NCBI RefSeq assembly: GCF_001427225.1
Contig: NZ_LMFH01000008.1
Location: forward strand, 124,001 to 188,000
Length of the DNA: 64,000 nt
Direction of reading: 5' to 3'
Origin: Lysobacter sp. Root494
Lineage (GTDB): Bacteria > Pseudomonadota > Gammaproteobacteria > Xanthomonadales > Xanthomonadaceae
The notes beneath the pieces are model-generated. The model searched no databases. It was not told the origin of the DNA and saw nothing but the letters and a program-made list of their open reading frames with translations. The translations under genes were made by a program, and so were the position numbers. The first letter of the stretch is position 1; every line of letters starts with the position of its first letter. Shown here piece after piece: positions 29,185 through 39,291 of this stretch.

Positions 29185-29208
29185 AAAAAAGGGCGCGGGG
29201 CGCCCTTT
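29185..29208 (-). terminator. Terminator-like hairpin in the secA leader
   Basis: Minus-strand stem AAAGGGCGC / GCGCCCTTT (plus 29200-29208 and 29188-29196) with a 3-nt loop, followed by six T residues (plus 29185-29190). It lies 84 bp before the secA start and downstream of a separate mepM terminator. It is either a second terminator for mepM read-through or an attenuator of secA. Confidence 0.75.
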
Positions 29209-29219
29209 CTGGCACGTCG

Positions 29220-29225
29220 ATTGTA
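29220..29225 (-). promoter_or_regulatory. Possible -10 element of secA
   Basis: TACAAT on the minus strand, a 5/6 match to TATAAT, would start transcription near 29212, just before the leader hairpin. No good -35 is found at 16-18 bp, so support is weak. The 29102-29433 gap contains this, two hairpins and no convincing small gene; a fragment of a common GTCATTCC-type repeat is at about 29301-29320. Confidence 0.3.
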
Positions 29226-29380
29226 GCTGGTGGCGCCCGCCGGCGGTTGCAAGGGTGCGGGCGTCACCAAATTGAACAGGGCTCGCAAGGCTTGCTCGTC
29301 ATTCCTGCGAAGGGCTTCGCCACAGCCACAGAACCGGCGACTTGCGCCTGGCGTTGAAGGTACGCGGCCCCTGCTTGCCG

Positions 29381-29414
29381 AAGAAACAAAAACGGCGCGC
29401 CTAGGCGCGCCGTT
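29381..29414 (-). terminator. Intrinsic terminator of the M23 peptidase gene
   Basis: Minus-strand AACGGCGCGCC (29414-29404) pairs perfectly with GGCGCGCCGTT (29401-29391) around a 2-nt loop and runs into TTTGTTTCTT. It begins 19 bp after the peptidase stop at 29434. Confidence 0.85.
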
Positions 29415-29433
29415 GCGGCGAAGTTGCGGCAGC

Positions 29434-30351
29434 TCAGCCCTTGGCGAGCGGCGACTGCTGGCTGAGGAACTTGCGCGGGTTCACGTACTGGCCCCTTTCC
29501 CACACTTCGAAATGGACGTGGGCGCCGGTGGATCGACCGGTCGAGCCGGCCTTGGCGATTTCCTGGCCCGCGCGGATCAGCTCGCCAACGCGGCGTTCCA
29601 GGCGCGAGTTGTGCGCGTAGCGGGTGACGTAGCCGTTGCCATGGTCGATCTCGATGACGTTGCCGTAGCCCGAGCGCACGCCCGAGTAGCTGACGACGCC
29701 ATCGGCCACCGCGAGCACGGGATCGCCGACGTCGGCTTCGAAGTCGATGCCCTTGTGGAACTGGCTGCCGCCCACGATCGGATCGGCGCGGCGGCCGAAG
29801 CTCGAGGTGATGTAGCTGTTGGCGATCGGCTCGCGCGACGGCACCGAATTCATGTCGAGCTGGCGATTGAAGAGCATCGACTCCAGCACCGACAGCTGCT
29901 CGCCGGAATCGGCGAACTGGCGGTTCAGGGTATCGAGGCCCTCGCGCAACTCAGGCTCCGAGATGTCGCGCACCGGGCCGGCACCGCCGACGCCGACCGG
30001 CTTGTCGAAGTTGAATTCACCGTCCTGCAGCTGGCCGATGCGGGTGAGGCGTTCGCCCAGCGCGTTGAGGCGGTTGGCTTCGGCCTGCAACTCGCCCAAC
30101 CGTGCGGCAAGCGCGTTGATTTCGCGCTGCGACTGGCGCTGGGTCGTGGCGAGTTGCGCCTGCTGGTTGCCCAGCTGCAGGCGCAGGCCCGCGGTGCCCA
30201 CCAGTCCGGCGGCACCACCGGCAAGGAAGCCCACTCCCAGCAGCGCGCCGACAACGAACATCGGCTTGCGGGAGCCCAGCGTGCTGATCGAATCAGCCAG
30301 GCGGGCCAAGGGCTTCTTGCGGAATTTGTTTACGATGAGTGGATGAGTCAT
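29434..30351 (-). CDS. M23 family metallopeptidase (LytM domain)
   Basis: 305 residues. An N-terminal membrane helix (about 30-50), a coiled-coil region (about 55-105) and a C-terminal LytM domain. Zinc ligands are visible as His and Asp in FHKGIDFEA and His-x-His in GAHVHFEVW, so it should be an active cell-wall endopeptidase of the MepM/NlpD group rather than a degenerate activator. ATG 30351 is preferred over an upstream TTG at 30381. It is divergent from dciA with a 22-bp gap and precedes secA, a conserved order in xanthomonads. Confidence 0.9.
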   Translation of the reverse strand: MTHPLIVNKFRKKPLARLADSISTLGSRKPMFVVGALLGVGFLAGGAAGLVGTAGLRLQLGNQQAQLATTQRQSQREINALAARLGELQAEANRLNALGERLTRIGQLQDGEFNFDKPVGVGGAGPVRDISEPELREGLDTLNRQFADSGEQLSVLESMLFNRQLDMNSVPSREPIANSYITSSFGRRADPIVGGSQFHKGIDFEADVGDPVLAVADGVVSYSGVRSGYGNVIEIDHGNGYVTRYAHNSRLERRVGELIRAGQEIAKAGSTGRSTGAHVHFEVWERGQYVNPRKFLSQQSPLAKG

Positions 30352-30373
30352 CTGTCCGACGTGTGTTCTTGAC

Positions 30374-30826
30374 GTGTCCAAGCCTTCAATCCCGCGTCGC
30401 CCTTCCGGTCCGCAGGCTGCGCTCGATGCGCTGCTTGCCGAACCCTCTGGCGACCCGATCCGCAGAGCGCTATGGCTCGACGGGCTGGACCATCAGTTGC
30501 GTCCCCTCCTGCCACCGACGCTGGCCCCGCATGCGCGGTTGGCCAACTTCGAGCGCGGCAGGCTCGTTTTCATCGTCGATGCTCCGATCTGGCGGGCCAA
30601 GCTGAGGCTCGCGGGACCGGAACTTCTCGATGCAGCCCGATCCATCGGACTTGAAGCGACCGAACTCGTGATCAGGACGACCGTGAGTTCGCCGGCAGAT
30701 CCGGTTTCGCCACCCCAGGCGAATCCCAGAACCCGACCGATGTCGAAGACGGCGCACGATGCATTGCAGGCCGCATTGGCATCCCTTCAGAAGCCCGATG
30801 CTCCGGGCTCCGACGACTCCGGTTGA
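30374..30826 (+). CDS. dciA: DciA family protein (DUF721), probable DnaB helicase loader/operator
   Basis: 150 residues. The N-terminal two thirds match the DUF721 fold (DHQLRPLLPPTLAPHARLAN, then RLVFIVDAPIWRAKLRLAGP) that in DciA proteins assists DnaB helicase loading. The C-terminal third is proline- and alanine-rich and probably disordered. Start is GTG 30374; its promoter must overlap that of the divergent peptidase gene. Position between mepM and lpxC is typical of gammaproteobacteria. Confidence 0.82.
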   Translation: MSKPSIPRRPSGPQAALDALLAEPSGDPIRRALWLDGLDHQLRPLLPPTLAPHARLANFERGRLVFIVDAPIWRAKLRLAGPELLDAARSIGLEATELVIRTTVSSPADPVSPPQANPRTRPMSKTAHDALQAALASLQKPDAPGSDDSG

Positions 30827-30998
30827 CCGCTTCCCGAACCGTTCCCCGTCTTAGCCGGGTCGGCCACTTCTGCGGACGGGGGGATGCTAACGGCCTAGAG
30901 GCCTGATTTTGTTAAGGATCCGGAAGCCAGTTGGCAGAACCGCGTTAAGTTTTGGTTAGTTCATGCACACGGATTTCATCTCTGTGACCGGGGTCGCC

Positions 30999-31016
30999 TT
31001 GGGGGAATACCCCCAA
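30999..31016. repeat. Hairpin in the dciA-lpxC gap
   Basis: TTGGGGG (30999-31005) pairs with CCCCCAA (31010-31016) around AATA. The 316-bp gap 30827-31142 between convergent dciA and lpxC holds this hairpin and a short GGCCT/AGGCC repeat at about 30892-30903 before GATTTTG, either of which may terminate the two genes. No gene is seen in the gap. Confidence 0.45.
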
Positions 31017-31142
31017 AGGCCCGGTCTGCGAGGTTGAGCCGCTGAACCGGGGGTCAAGTCGCGCTGAAACAGCGGCTTGCTGCGATGCGCCACGGTTTTC
31101 CGGCGTTTATCCGATGGTCACGCCAAGGCGCGTGCCGCAACC

Positions 31143-32054
31143 TCAGACGGTCTGCGGCGATCCGTACGCGACCGGAGCCGGCTGGCTCTCGTCCGCGAAA
31201 GTCACTTCTTCCCACGCCGAGCGTTCGGCCAGCAGGGCGCGGACCAGCTTGTTGTTGAGGGCATGGCCGGACTTGTAGCCCTCGTACGCACCGATGACCG
31301 GATGGCCGGCGAGATACAGGTCGCCCACCGCGTCGAGGATCTTGTGGCGGACGAATTCGTCGGCGTAGCGCAGGCCGTCGTCGTTGAGGACGCGGAATTC
31401 GTCGAGCACGATCGCGTTGTCCATCGAGCCACCCAGGCCGAGGTTGCGTTCGCGCATGTATTCGAGGTCGCGCATGAAACCGAAGGTCCGCGCGCGGCTC
31501 ACTTCCTTTACATAGGAAGCGGTGGAGAACTCCACCTCGGCACGCGACTGCGATGCCGGGATCGCCGGATGGTCGAACACCACGGTGAAGCCGATGCGGA
31601 AGCCATCATGTGGCTCGAAACGCGCGATTTTGTCGCCGTCGCGCACTTCGACCGGATGCTTGATGCGGATGAAACGCTTGGGGGCTTCCTGTTCGCGGAT
31701 GCCTGCCGACTGCAGCAGGAACACGAACGGGCCCGCCGAACCGTCCATGATCGGGACTTCCGGCGCTGACAGGTCGATATAGCAGTTGTCGATGCCCAGG
31801 CCAGCCAGTGCCGACAACAGGTGCTCCACGGTCATCACCTTGCCCGTGCTGCAGCTCAGACCGGTGCAGAGCACGGTCTCGGTCACGAGGTCGGCGCGTG
31901 CGGGAATCTCCACGACGGGATCGAGATCGATCCGGCGGAACACGATGCCGGCATCCACGGGAGCCGGACGCAGGGTGAGAAAAACCTTCTCGCCACTGTG
32001 CAGGCCCACGCCGGTGGCGCGGATCACGTTCTTGAGAGTTCGCTGGCGGAGCAT
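31143..32054 (-). CDS. lpxC: UDP-3-O-acyl-N-acetylglucosamine deacetylase
   Basis: First committed step of lipid A synthesis, a zinc amidase in the cytoplasm. 303 residues, normal length. Zinc ligands His78 (TVEHLLSAL), His237 and Asp241 ([12 protein letters not shown]) and the catalytic Glu77 and His264 ([10 protein letters not shown]) are all present. It follows ftsZ as in other gammaproteobacteria but is separated from it by a terminator, so it probably has its own promoter in the 32055-32245 interval. Confidence 0.97.
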   Translation of the reverse strand: MLRQRTLKNVIRATGVGLHSGEKVFLTLRPAPVDAGIVFRRIDLDPVVEIPARADLVTETVLCTGLSCSTGKVMTVEHLLSALAGLGIDNCYIDLSAPEVPIMDGSAGPFVFLLQSAGIREQEAPKRFIRIKHPVEVRDGDKIARFEPHDGFRIGFTVVFDHPAIPASQSRAEVEFSTASYVKEVSRARTFGFMRDLEYMRERNLGLGGSMDNAIVLDEFRVLNDDGLRYADEFVRHKILDAVGDLYLAGHPVIGAYEGYKSGHALNNKLVRALLAERSAWEEVTFADESQPAPVAYGSPQTV

Positions 32055-32245
32055 CGTGCGGTAGGAGCCCTTGGACCGGGGGATCGGGACCTGTTCTGTC
32101 GCCGGATGTAGGGAGTTTCCCCCTTAAAACGGGCGGCAAGATTAACACGCAGCCGGCTGAACCTTAACGGAAAAGACATGCCGCGGAAACGGTTTTGCGA
32201 GGCTCCGGTCACGCTTTCCACGGGAGGCCGGATGAGTGTCTTACG

Positions 32246-32274
32246 GAAAAAGCCGGTCGACAGAGCCGACCGGC
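32246..32274 (-). terminator. Intrinsic terminator of ftsZ
   Basis: Minus-strand GCCGGTCG / CGACCGGC stem (plus 32267-32274 and 32252-32259) with a 7-nt loop and a TTTTTC tail (plus 32246-32251). A second GC-rich palindrome (CCGGCCGG twice, about 32318-32342) stands between it and the ftsZ stop. The 32055-32425 gap contains these and the presumed lpxC promoter; no gene is seen. Confidence 0.8.
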
Positions 32275-32425
32275 GCAAGAGCCTCCGGCGCAGGCGGCCC
32301 GGAGCCTGGGATTCAACCGGCCGGGGACGAGTCCGGCCGGAGGTGGATCGCCCGGATGACGGGAGCTACCCGCATCCGGTTCCTACTACTTACAACTAAG
32401 GAGTACGGCAGGTCGCAGCGACGCC

Positions 32426-33655
32426 TCAGTCGGCCTGGCGGCGCAGGAACGCCGGGATGTCCAGGTAGCTGCTGTCGGCACCGAAGTCGGCCACTGCCGG
32501 CGCAGTAGTCGGCTCCGCGCGACCACCGCGCAGGCTGCCCGCGAACGACGGGGGACCCTGGAAGCCGTCATCGATCGGCAGCCCGGTGGTGCCATCGCGC
32601 TTGACCTGCGTGCGGACCAGTTCGACCTGCGGACGGCGGCCGGCGTCGCTGAAGTCCGCGCGTTCGCCGGTGCGAATCGGCTGGCGCACGACCGCGCGGT
32701 TGAGGCCGGTGGCCACCACGGTGACCTTGACCTCGTCCTGCATGTCGGGATCGAGCACGGTGCCGATGACGACGGTCGCGTCTTCGGAAGCGAAGTTCTC
32801 GATGGTGCGGCCGACTTCGTCGAACTCGGCCATCGTGAAGTCCGGGCCGGCGGTGATGTTGACCAGGATGCCGTTGGCGCCGGACAGGTTGACGTCGTCG
32901 AGCAGCGGGTTCTGGATCGCGGATTCCGCCGCGGCCTGCGCGCGATCGTCGCCGCGGGCCGAGCCGGTGCCCATCATCGCCAGGCCCATCTCGCTCATCA
33001 CGGTGCGCACGTCGGCGAAGTCGACGTTGATCAGGCCCGGACGCACGATCAGGTCGGCGATGCCCTGCACAGCGCCAAGCAGCACGTCGTTGGCGGCGCG
33101 GAACGCCTGGATCATCGTCGCGTTGCGGCCGAGCACGGTGATCAGCTTCTCGTTCGGGATCGTGATCAGCGAGTCGCAGTGGTGCGACAGCTCCTCGATG
33201 CCCTTGAGCGCGACCTGCATGCGGCGGCGGCCTTCGAACGGAAATGGTTTCGTGACGACGGCGACGGTCAGGATGCCCATTTCCTTCGCCAGCTGTGCGA
33301 CCACGGGTGCCGCACCGGTGCCGGTGCCGCCGCCCATGCCCGCGGTGATGAAGACCATGTCGGCGCCGGTCAGCGCGTCCATGATGCGTTCGCGGTCTTC
33401 CAGGGCTGCTTGACGACCAACCTCCGGATTCGCGCCTGCACCCAGGCCCTTGGTGACGTTGCTGCCGAGCTGCAGCTGCAGCTTCGCGCCACAGTTCTTG
33501 ATCGCCTGCGCGTCGGTGTTCGCGGTGATGAACTCCACGCCATCGACGCTGCCGTTGACCATGTGCGCGACCGCGTTGCCGCCGCCACCGCCGACGCCGA
33601 CGACCTTGATCACCGCGTTCGGGGCCATTTTTTCCATCAGTTCAAAGTGAGCCAT
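32426..33655 (-). CDS. ftsZ: Cell division GTPase FtsZ
   Basis: Tubulin-like GTPase that forms the Z ring. 409 residues, with [15 protein letters not shown] at the N-terminus, the GTP-binding signature [13 protein letters not shown], the T7 catalytic loop NVDFADVR, a variable linker and the C-terminal peptide [11 protein letters not shown] that binds FtsA and ZipA. Start ATG 33655 follows a GAGGACGAGG stretch. The 108 bp to ftsA may hold an internal promoter. Confidence 0.98.
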   Translation of the reverse strand: MAHFELMEKMAPNAVIKVVGVGGGGGNAVAHMVNGSVDGVEFITANTDAQAIKNCGAKLQLQLGSNVTKGLGAGANPEVGRQAALEDRERIMDALTGADMVFITAGMGGGTGTGAAPVVAQLAKEMGILTVAVVTKPFPFEGRRRMQVALKGIEELSHHCDSLITIPNEKLITVLGRNATMIQAFRAANDVLLGAVQGIADLIVRPGLINVDFADVRTVMSEMGLAMMGTGSARGDDRAQAAAESAIQNPLLDDVNLSGANGILVNITAGPDFTMAEFDEVGRTIENFASEDATVVIGTVLDPDMQDEVKVTVVATGLNRAVVRQPIRTGERADFSDAGRRPQVELVRTQVKRDGTTGLPIDDGFQGPPSFAGSLRGGRAEPTTAPAVADFGADSSYLDIPAFLRRQAD

Positions 33656-33763
33656 GTCCTCGTCCTCTTGTTATGTGTTGCTCGTGATTGATCGGGGATG
33701 CCAGTTGCCTTCTGCCTGCCCTTCACCTGCTACGTAGCCGCGCCCTCGCGACGACGCAAAAAA

Positions 33764-35014
33764 TCAGAATTCGCCGCGATACCAGCTCTTCAGCCGGTTG
33801 AGGAAACTGCCGGGACGTCCCGTCGAAATCGTCGGGCGGCGCGGGTTCTCGATCTGGCTACCCATCAGCAGCAGGCCGACGCCGGTGGCATGCACCGGGT
33901 TGCCGACTACTTCACCGAGCCCGGTCACGTGCTGCGGAATGCCCACGCGCACCGGCATCTGCAGCATCTCTTCGGCGAGTTCGACCACGCCTTCCATCTT
34001 CGCGGCGCCACCCGTGAGCACCATTCCGGCGCGCACGTGCTGTTCGAAGCCACTGCGGCGCAGTTCGGCCTGGATCATTTCGAAGATCTCTTCGTAACGC
34101 GCCTGCACGGCTTGCGCGAGTGAAGCGCGCGGCATGCGGCGCGGCGGACGATCGCCGACGCTGGGCACCTGGATCGATTCTTCCGCGGTCGCCATCTGCG
34201 CCAACGCGCAGGCATAGCGCACCTTGATCTGCTCGGCCTCGGGCGTCGGCGTGCGCAGCATGTGCGCGATGTCTTCGGTGACCTTGTCGCCGGCGATCGG
34301 CAGGCTCGCGCTGTGCGCGATCGCGCCCTGCACGAACACCGCGATGTCGGTGGTGCCCGCGCCGATGTCGACCAGCACCACGCCGAGTTCGCGTTCGTCG
34401 CTGGTGAGCACGGCATGGCTGGACGCGAGCACGCCGAGGATCAGGTCGTCGACCTGCAATCCGCAGCGCTGCACGCACTTGCTGATGTTCGCCGCCGCCG
34501 ATTGCGCGCAGACGACCAGGTGCGCGTGCACCTCCAGGCGTACGCCGGTCATGCCGACCGGATTGCGGATGCCTTCCTGCGAATCGTCGAGTACGTAGTC
34601 GCGCGGGATCGCGTGGAGGATCTTCTGGTCGGCGGGGATCGCTACGGCCTTTGCGGCGTCGAGCACGCGGTCGAGATCGGCGTAGGTCACTTCGCCATCG
34701 CGGATCGGCGCGATGCCCTGCGAATTGCGGCACTGGATGTGGCTGCCGGAAATCGACGCGTACACCGAGCGGATCTCGCAGCCCGCCATGAGCTCGGCTT
34801 CCTCGATTGCACGCTGGATCGACTGCACCGTCGATTCGATGTCGACGACCACGCCGCGTTTGAGTCCGCGCGACTCGTGCGAGCCGATGCCGATGACTTC
34901 GATCGGCGTACCGGGCCGGCCGTCATTGGGCGTGTACTCGCCCACCAGCGCCACCACCTTGGAGGTGCCGATGTCGAGGCCCACGATCAGCGATTTGTCG
35001 CCCTTGCGATTCAT
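33764..35014 (-). CDS. ftsA: Cell division protein FtsA
   Basis: Actin-like protein that tethers FtsZ filaments to the membrane. 416 residues, with LIVGLDIGTSKVVALVGEY as phosphate-1 loop, LVDIGAGTTDIAVF as phosphate-2 and MVLTGGAAKMEGV as the adenosine loop. The short C-terminal tail (SFLNRLKSWYRGEF) can form the amphipathic membrane helix. ATG 35014 overlaps the ftsQ stop as ATGA. Confidence 0.97.
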   Translation of the reverse strand: MNRKGDKSLIVGLDIGTSKVVALVGEYTPNDGRPGTPIEVIGIGSHESRGLKRGVVVDIESTVQSIQRAIEEAELMAGCEIRSVYASISGSHIQCRNSQGIAPIRDGEVTYADLDRVLDAAKAVAIPADQKILHAIPRDYVLDDSQEGIRNPVGMTGVRLEVHAHLVVCAQSAAANISKCVQRCGLQVDDLILGVLASSHAVLTSDERELGVVLVDIGAGTTDIAVFVQGAIAHSASLPIAGDKVTEDIAHMLRTPTPEAEQIKVRYACALAQMATAEESIQVPSVGDRPPRRMPRASLAQAVQARYEEIFEMIQAELRRSGFEQHVRAGMVLTGGAAKMEGVVELAEEMLQMPVRVGIPQHVTGLGEVVGNPVHATGVGLLLMGSQIENPRRPTISTGRPGSFLNRLKSWYRGEF

Positions 35015-35754
35015 GTATTTCCCTGCACTTGCGGCGCATCGATGGAAACGGGGGCCGGAGCCGGCTTCCACGTCAGCGCGAAACCATTGGTGTAACGAAG
35101 ATCGGCACGCGCGAGCTGCTGCGTGTTCTGGGTGAGCAGCTGCGGCAAAAGACGTACGAAGCGATCGAGCCGAGCACGCGCCTCGCTGCGGCCGACGATC
35201 ACGACGGCGCCGTTGTTCAAACCAAGCGTCCAGCTGCCGCGCGGATCGAGGGCGACTTCATGCACGTCGATACCGACCTTGGCGAACAGCTCGCGCGATT
35301 CGTTGTAGAGCGCGACGACGTCGGCCGTGCGCGCTTCGGGCCCCGCGAACTGCGGCAGGCCCTTCGGTACCTGGATGCCCTTCGCCGGGAACAGGCGACC
35401 GTGCTCGGACAGCAGGCGATCGGCACCCCAGCGCGCGAACGGCTTGTGTTCGACTACGCGCACTTCCAGCGTATCGGGCCAGCGCTTGCGCACTTCCGCG
35501 GTTTCGACCCACGGCAGCTTCGCGACGGCATCCTGCGCGGCGGCCAGATCGACCGCGAAGAAGCCCCGCTGCGCATACGGCAGCAACGCCTTGCGAAGCA
35601 GCGCGCCATCGACGCGACGGAATTCGCCGGTCGCCTGCAGCTTCGTCAACGGCCAATGGTTCGCGCCGACCCAGCCGTTGAGCACGGCCACGACCGGCAT
35701 CACGACCAGCACGACGGCAAGAATCCAACCGGCGATGCGCAGCAGCGCGTTCAC
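35011..35754 (-). CDS. ftsQ: Cell division protein FtsQ
   Basis: Bitopic divisome protein with one N-terminal membrane helix (residues about 7-27), then a POTRA domain ([21 protein letters not shown]) and the FtsQ beta domain containing [21 protein letters not shown]. 247 residues from GTG 35754, which overlaps the ddl stop as GTGA; the frame continues upstream but that start is best supported by the overlap. Confidence 0.93.
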   Translation of the reverse strand: MNALLRIAGWILAVVLVVMPVVAVLNGWVGANHWPLTKLQATGEFRRVDGALLRKALLPYAQRGFFAVDLAAAQDAVAKLPWVETAEVRKRWPDTLEVRVVEHKPFARWGADRLLSEHGRLFPAKGIQVPKGLPQFAGPEARTADVVALYNESRELFAKVGIDVHEVALDPRGSWTLGLNNGAVVIVGRSEARARLDRFVRLLPQLLTQNTQQLARADLRYTNGFALTWKPAPAPVSIDAPQVQGNT

Positions 35755-36728
35755 TTCGACGCGGCCTCCGAAATGGGGTCCTGAACGGTCTGTTCGAGAA
35801 TCCGCCAGCACAGTTCCTCGAAACCGATGCCGACGTTGCCCGCGGCCTTCGGCACCAGCGAATGACTGGTCATGCCGGGCGCGGTGTTCACTTCGATCAG
35901 CTGCAGACCGCGCACGCGATCGCGCATGACGTCGACGCGGCCCCAGCCCGTGCAGCCCGCCGCCTTGAAGGCAGCGAGCGCGACGCGACGGATCTCTTCT
36001 TCATCCGCGCCTTCCATGCCCGGACACAGGTACTGCGTATCGTCGGCGATGTACTTGGCGTGGTAGTCGTACCACTCGCCTGCCGGCACGATGCGGATCG
36101 ACGGCAGCGCGGTTTCGCCGAGGATGCCGACGGTGTATTCCTCGCCCTGCACCATCTGCTCCATCAACAGCTCGCCCGCGTATTCCTTCGCGAAGGCGAT
36201 CGCGGATTCGAGGTCGGCATCCTTTAGTACGCGGAACACGCCAACGCTGGAACCTTCGCTGGAAGGCTTCACGAATACCGGGAAACCGAGCTCGTTCGCC
36301 GCCGCGCGCAGGTCGTCGCCTTTGGCGATGCGCGCGAAGCGTGGCGTCGGCAAGCTCGCAGCGATCCACACCTGCTTGGTGCGGATCTTGTCCATCGTCA
36401 ATGCCGAACCGAGCACGCCCGGACCGGTGTACGGCACGCCCAGGGCTTCGAGCAGCCCCTGCAGCACACCGTCTTCGCCGCCGCCCCGGTTGCCGTGGAG
36501 GATGTTGAAGACGCGATCGACCTTGCCCGCACGGATCGCTTCGACCAGCGCGGGAATGCCGTCGATCGCGAACGCCTCGACATCGCGCGCGCGCAGGGCC
36601 TCGAGCACGTTGCGGCCGGAATCCAGCGAGACTTCGCGCTCGGTGCTGGTGCCGCCCATCAGCACGGCGACGCGGCCGAAGACGGCCGGATCGGTGACGC
36701 GCAGGGGAGCGAAATTCGTGCTGCTCAC
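35751..36728 (-). CDS. ddl: D-alanine--D-alanine ligase
   Basis: ATP-grasp ligase making the D-Ala-D-Ala dipeptide added by MurF. 325 residues, with [19 protein letters not shown] at the start, [12 protein letters not shown] as the ATP-binding loop, and the closing [17 protein letters not shown] with metal-binding residues. It overlaps murC by four bases and ftsQ by four. Confidence 0.96.
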   Translation of the reverse strand: MSSTNFAPLRVTDPAVFGRVAVLMGGTSTEREVSLDSGRNVLEALRARDVEAFAIDGIPALVEAIRAGKVDRVFNILHGNRGGGEDGVLQGLLEALGVPYTGPGVLGSALTMDKIRTKQVWIAASLPTPRFARIAKGDDLRAAANELGFPVFVKPSSEGSSVGVFRVLKDADLESAIAFAKEYAGELLMEQMVQGEEYTVGILGETALPSIRIVPAGEWYDYHAKYIADDTQYLCPGMEGADEEEIRRVALAAFKAAGCTGWGRVDVMRDRVRGLQLIEVNTAPGMTSHSLVPKAAGNVGIGFEELCWRILEQTVQDPISEAASK

Positions 36729-38179
36729 TTCTGTCCTCCTGCAAATCCATTGGCTGCGATCTGTTGCGCGGCGTGGCCGATGTCGCCTGCGCCCATCATC
36801 AGCAGCAGGTCGCCGTCGCCAAGCACGTCGGGCAGCACGTCGGTGAGATCGGCGGCACCGTTGACGACGATCGGATCGACGCGGCCTCGCGTGCGGATCG
36901 CGCGCGCCAGCGACTTGGCGTCGGCGCCTGCGATCGGTGCTTCACCTGCCGGGTACACCTCGGTGAGCACCAGCGTGTCCACGGTTGACAGCACCGCGGC
37001 GAATTCATCGAAGAGATCGCGCGTACGGCTGTAGCGATGCGGCTGGAACGCGACGACGAGGCGGCGGTCCGGCCAGCCGCCACGCGCGGCGGCGAACACC
37101 GCTTCGAGTTCCTTCGGGTGATGGCCGTAGTCATCGACGAGCTGCACCGTCGCGCCCTTCGCGGTGGTGAGCTGCGCGAGCAGGTTGAAGCGGCGGCCGA
37201 TGCCGGCGAACTTCTGCAATGCGCGCGCGATCGCGTCGCTGTTCACGCCCAGCTGCCAACCCACCGCGGCAGCCGCGAGCGAGTTCTGTACGTTGTGGCG
37301 GCCGGGCAGCGCGAGTTCGACCGGCGTGCGCGAACCATCAGGCAGGCATAGGGTGAAGCGCATGCAGGCGCCGTCCTGGTGGACGTCGTCGGCGCGCACG
37401 TCGGCGTTTTCGGCGAAGCCGTAGCTCATCACGTGGCGCGTGGTGTTGCGCGCAAGCGCGGCGACTTCGGGATCGTCGATGCACAGCACGGCGAGGCCGT
37501 AGAACGGCAGGTGGTGCAGGAATTCGTCGAACGCGGCCTTTACCTTCGCGAAGTCGCCGCCGTAGTTCTCGAGATGATCGGCATCGATGTTGGTGACGAC
37601 GGCGATCTGCGGATGCAGGCGCAGGAAACTGCCGTCGCTCTCGTCGGCTTCGGCCACCAGCCAGTCGCCCTTGCCCAGGCGCGCGTTCGCGCCCGCGGCA
37701 AGCAGCTGGCCACCTATCACGAACGTCGGATCGCTGCCGCCTTCGGCCAGCACGCTCGCCATGAGCGAGGTCGTCGTGGTCTTGCCATGCGTGCCGGCAA
37801 CGGCGATGCCACGCTTGAAGCGCATCAGTTCGGCAAGCATTTCCGCACGCGGCACGATCGGGATGCGCTGCGAACGCGCTTCCATCAGTTCCGGGTTGTC
37901 GCGCTTGATGGCCGAAGACACGACGATGCAGTCCGCGCCGAGCACGTTCGCGGCGTTGTGGCCGCGCATCACGTTGATACCGAGCGAAGCCAGGCGACGG
38001 GTGACCGCGTTGTCGGCCATGTCCGAACCCGACACCTGGTAGCCGAGCGTGCACAGCACCTCGGCAATGCCGCTCATGCCCACGCCGCCGACGCCGACGA
38101 AGTGCACGCGCGCACCCGCGCCGCCGCTGGCGATCAGATCGCCGGCGTGCTGCATGCGATGGCGGGCTTCGGGACTCAT
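36725..38179 (-). CDS. murC: UDP-N-acetylmuramate--L-alanine ligase
   Basis: First amino-acid ligase of peptidoglycan precursor synthesis. 484 residues from ATG 38179: [18 protein letters not shown] binds the uridine nucleotide, [14 protein letters not shown] is the ATP loop, and [12 protein letters not shown] is a family-specific C-terminal segment. The start overlaps the murG stop. Confidence 0.97.
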   Translation of the reverse strand: MSPEARHRMQHAGDLIASGGAGARVHFVGVGGVGMSGIAEVLCTLGYQVSGSDMADNAVTRRLASLGINVMRGHNAANVLGADCIVVSSAIKRDNPELMEARSQRIPIVPRAEMLAELMRFKRGIAVAGTHGKTTTTSLMASVLAEGGSDPTFVIGGQLLAAGANARLGKGDWLVAEADESDGSFLRLHPQIAVVTNIDADHLENYGGDFAKVKAAFDEFLHHLPFYGLAVLCIDDPEVAALARNTTRHVMSYGFAENADVRADDVHQDGACMRFTLCLPDGSRTPVELALPGRHNVQNSLAAAAVGWQLGVNSDAIARALQKFAGIGRRFNLLAQLTTAKGATVQLVDDYGHHPKELEAVFAAARGGWPDRRLVVAFQPHRYSRTRDLFDEFAAVLSTVDTLVLTEVYPAGEAPIAGADAKSLARAIRTRGRVDPIVVNGAADLTDVLPDVLGDGDLLLMMGAGDIGHAAQQIAANGFAGGQK

Positions 38180-39291
38180 GAATGTTCCTTGTTCGATTGT
38201 TCGATCACGATGGAGGCGACGCGTTCGGCGGCATCTGGTTTTGCCAGCGCGCGCGCGGCGATCGCCATCGGCAGCAGCAGGTCGCGTTCGCCGAGAATTT
38301 CCAGCGTCGCGGACAGGCGCTGGGCGAGTTCGTCGTAGTCGCTGCCCTGCGGCAACAGATGCGCGGCACCGCGATCGACGAGGTACTGCGCGTTCTTGGT
38401 CTGGTGGTCGTCGACGGCTTGCGGGAACGGCACCAGCAGGCTGCCGACACCGGCCGCGCAGAGTTCGGCGAGCGTGAGCGCGCCCGCGCGGCAGATCACG
38501 ACGTCGGCCCATGCGTAAGCGGCGGCCATGTCGGCGATGAATGGCTCGACCGACGCGCGAACGCCCGCCTGTTCGTAGGCACGCACCGCTTCATCGCGCA
38601 TTTTCTCGCCGCACTGGTGGCGGATTTCGACGGAAATGTTGCGCGGCAGTGTGGCGGCCGCCTTCGGCATCGCCGCATTCAGTGCGCGCGCACCCTGGCT
38701 TCCGCCCAGCACAAGCAGACGCAGCGGGCCTTCGCGGCCGGCGAAGCGTTCTTCCGGCGGCGCAATCGCCGCGATTTCGCTACGCACGGGATTACCGACG
38801 ACCTCTTCGTTCGCGAACGTCTGCGGGAATCCGGTGAGCACGCGTCGCGCGAATTTTGCGAGCACGCGATTGGTCATGCCCGGCGCGCGGTTCTGCTCGT
38901 GCACGATCAGCGGAATGCCCGCTAGTTTCGCCGCCAGTCCACCCGGCCCCGCCGCGAAACCACCAAAGCTCACCACGGCGCGCGGCTGGCGCTGGCGCAA
39001 GGTCTGCCGTGCGGCATTTACTGCGGCGAACAATTTGAACGGCGCCGCCAGCAAGGTCGTGATGCCCTTTCCACGCACGCCACCGACCGCGATCGTGTCG
39101 ATGGCGAGGCCATGCTGCGGCACCAGGCGCGTTTCCATGCCGCCTTCGCTGCCGAGCCACAGCACTGGCACGTCACGCGCACGCAGCGCCTTCGCCACAG
39201 CGAGGCCCGGGAAGATGTGACCGCCCGTGCCACCGGCAAGGATCATCACCGGATGCAGGTCGGAATCAATGGCGGCAGTCGCGATGCTCAT
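38176..39291 (-). CDS. murG: UDP-GlcNAc:undecaprenyl-PP-MurNAc-pentapeptide transferase MurG
   Basis: Converts lipid I to lipid II at the inner face of the membrane. 371 residues from ATG 39291, with [20 protein letters not shown] as the lipid-binding glycine loop, [15 protein letters not shown] and [18 protein letters not shown] in the UDP-GlcNAc domain. It overlaps ftsW upstream and murC downstream. Confidence 0.97.
   Translation of the reverse strand: MSIATAAIDSDLHPVMILAGGTGGHIFPGLAVAKALRARDVPVLWLGSEGGMETRLVPQHGLAIDTIAVGGVRGKGITTLLAAPFKLFAAVNAARQTLRQRQPRAVVSFGGFAAGPGGLAAKLAGIPLIVHEQNRAPGMTNRVLAKFARRVLTGFPQTFANEEVVGNPVRSEIAAIAPPEERFAGREGPLRLLVLGGSQGARALNAAMPKAAATLPRNISVEIRHQCGEKMRDEAVRAYEQAGVRASVEPFIADMAAAYAWADVVICRAGALTLAELCAAGVGSLLVPFPQAVDDHQTKNAQYLVDRGAAHLLPQGSDYDELAQRLSATLEILGERDLLLPMAIAARALAKPDAAERVASIVIEQSNKEHS

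Noticed and set aside
29102-29433. A secM-like arrest peptide gene ahead of secA
   Set aside because: No small frame with a signal peptide or an arrest-like C-terminus could be read on the minus strand; the gap has two hairpins only.
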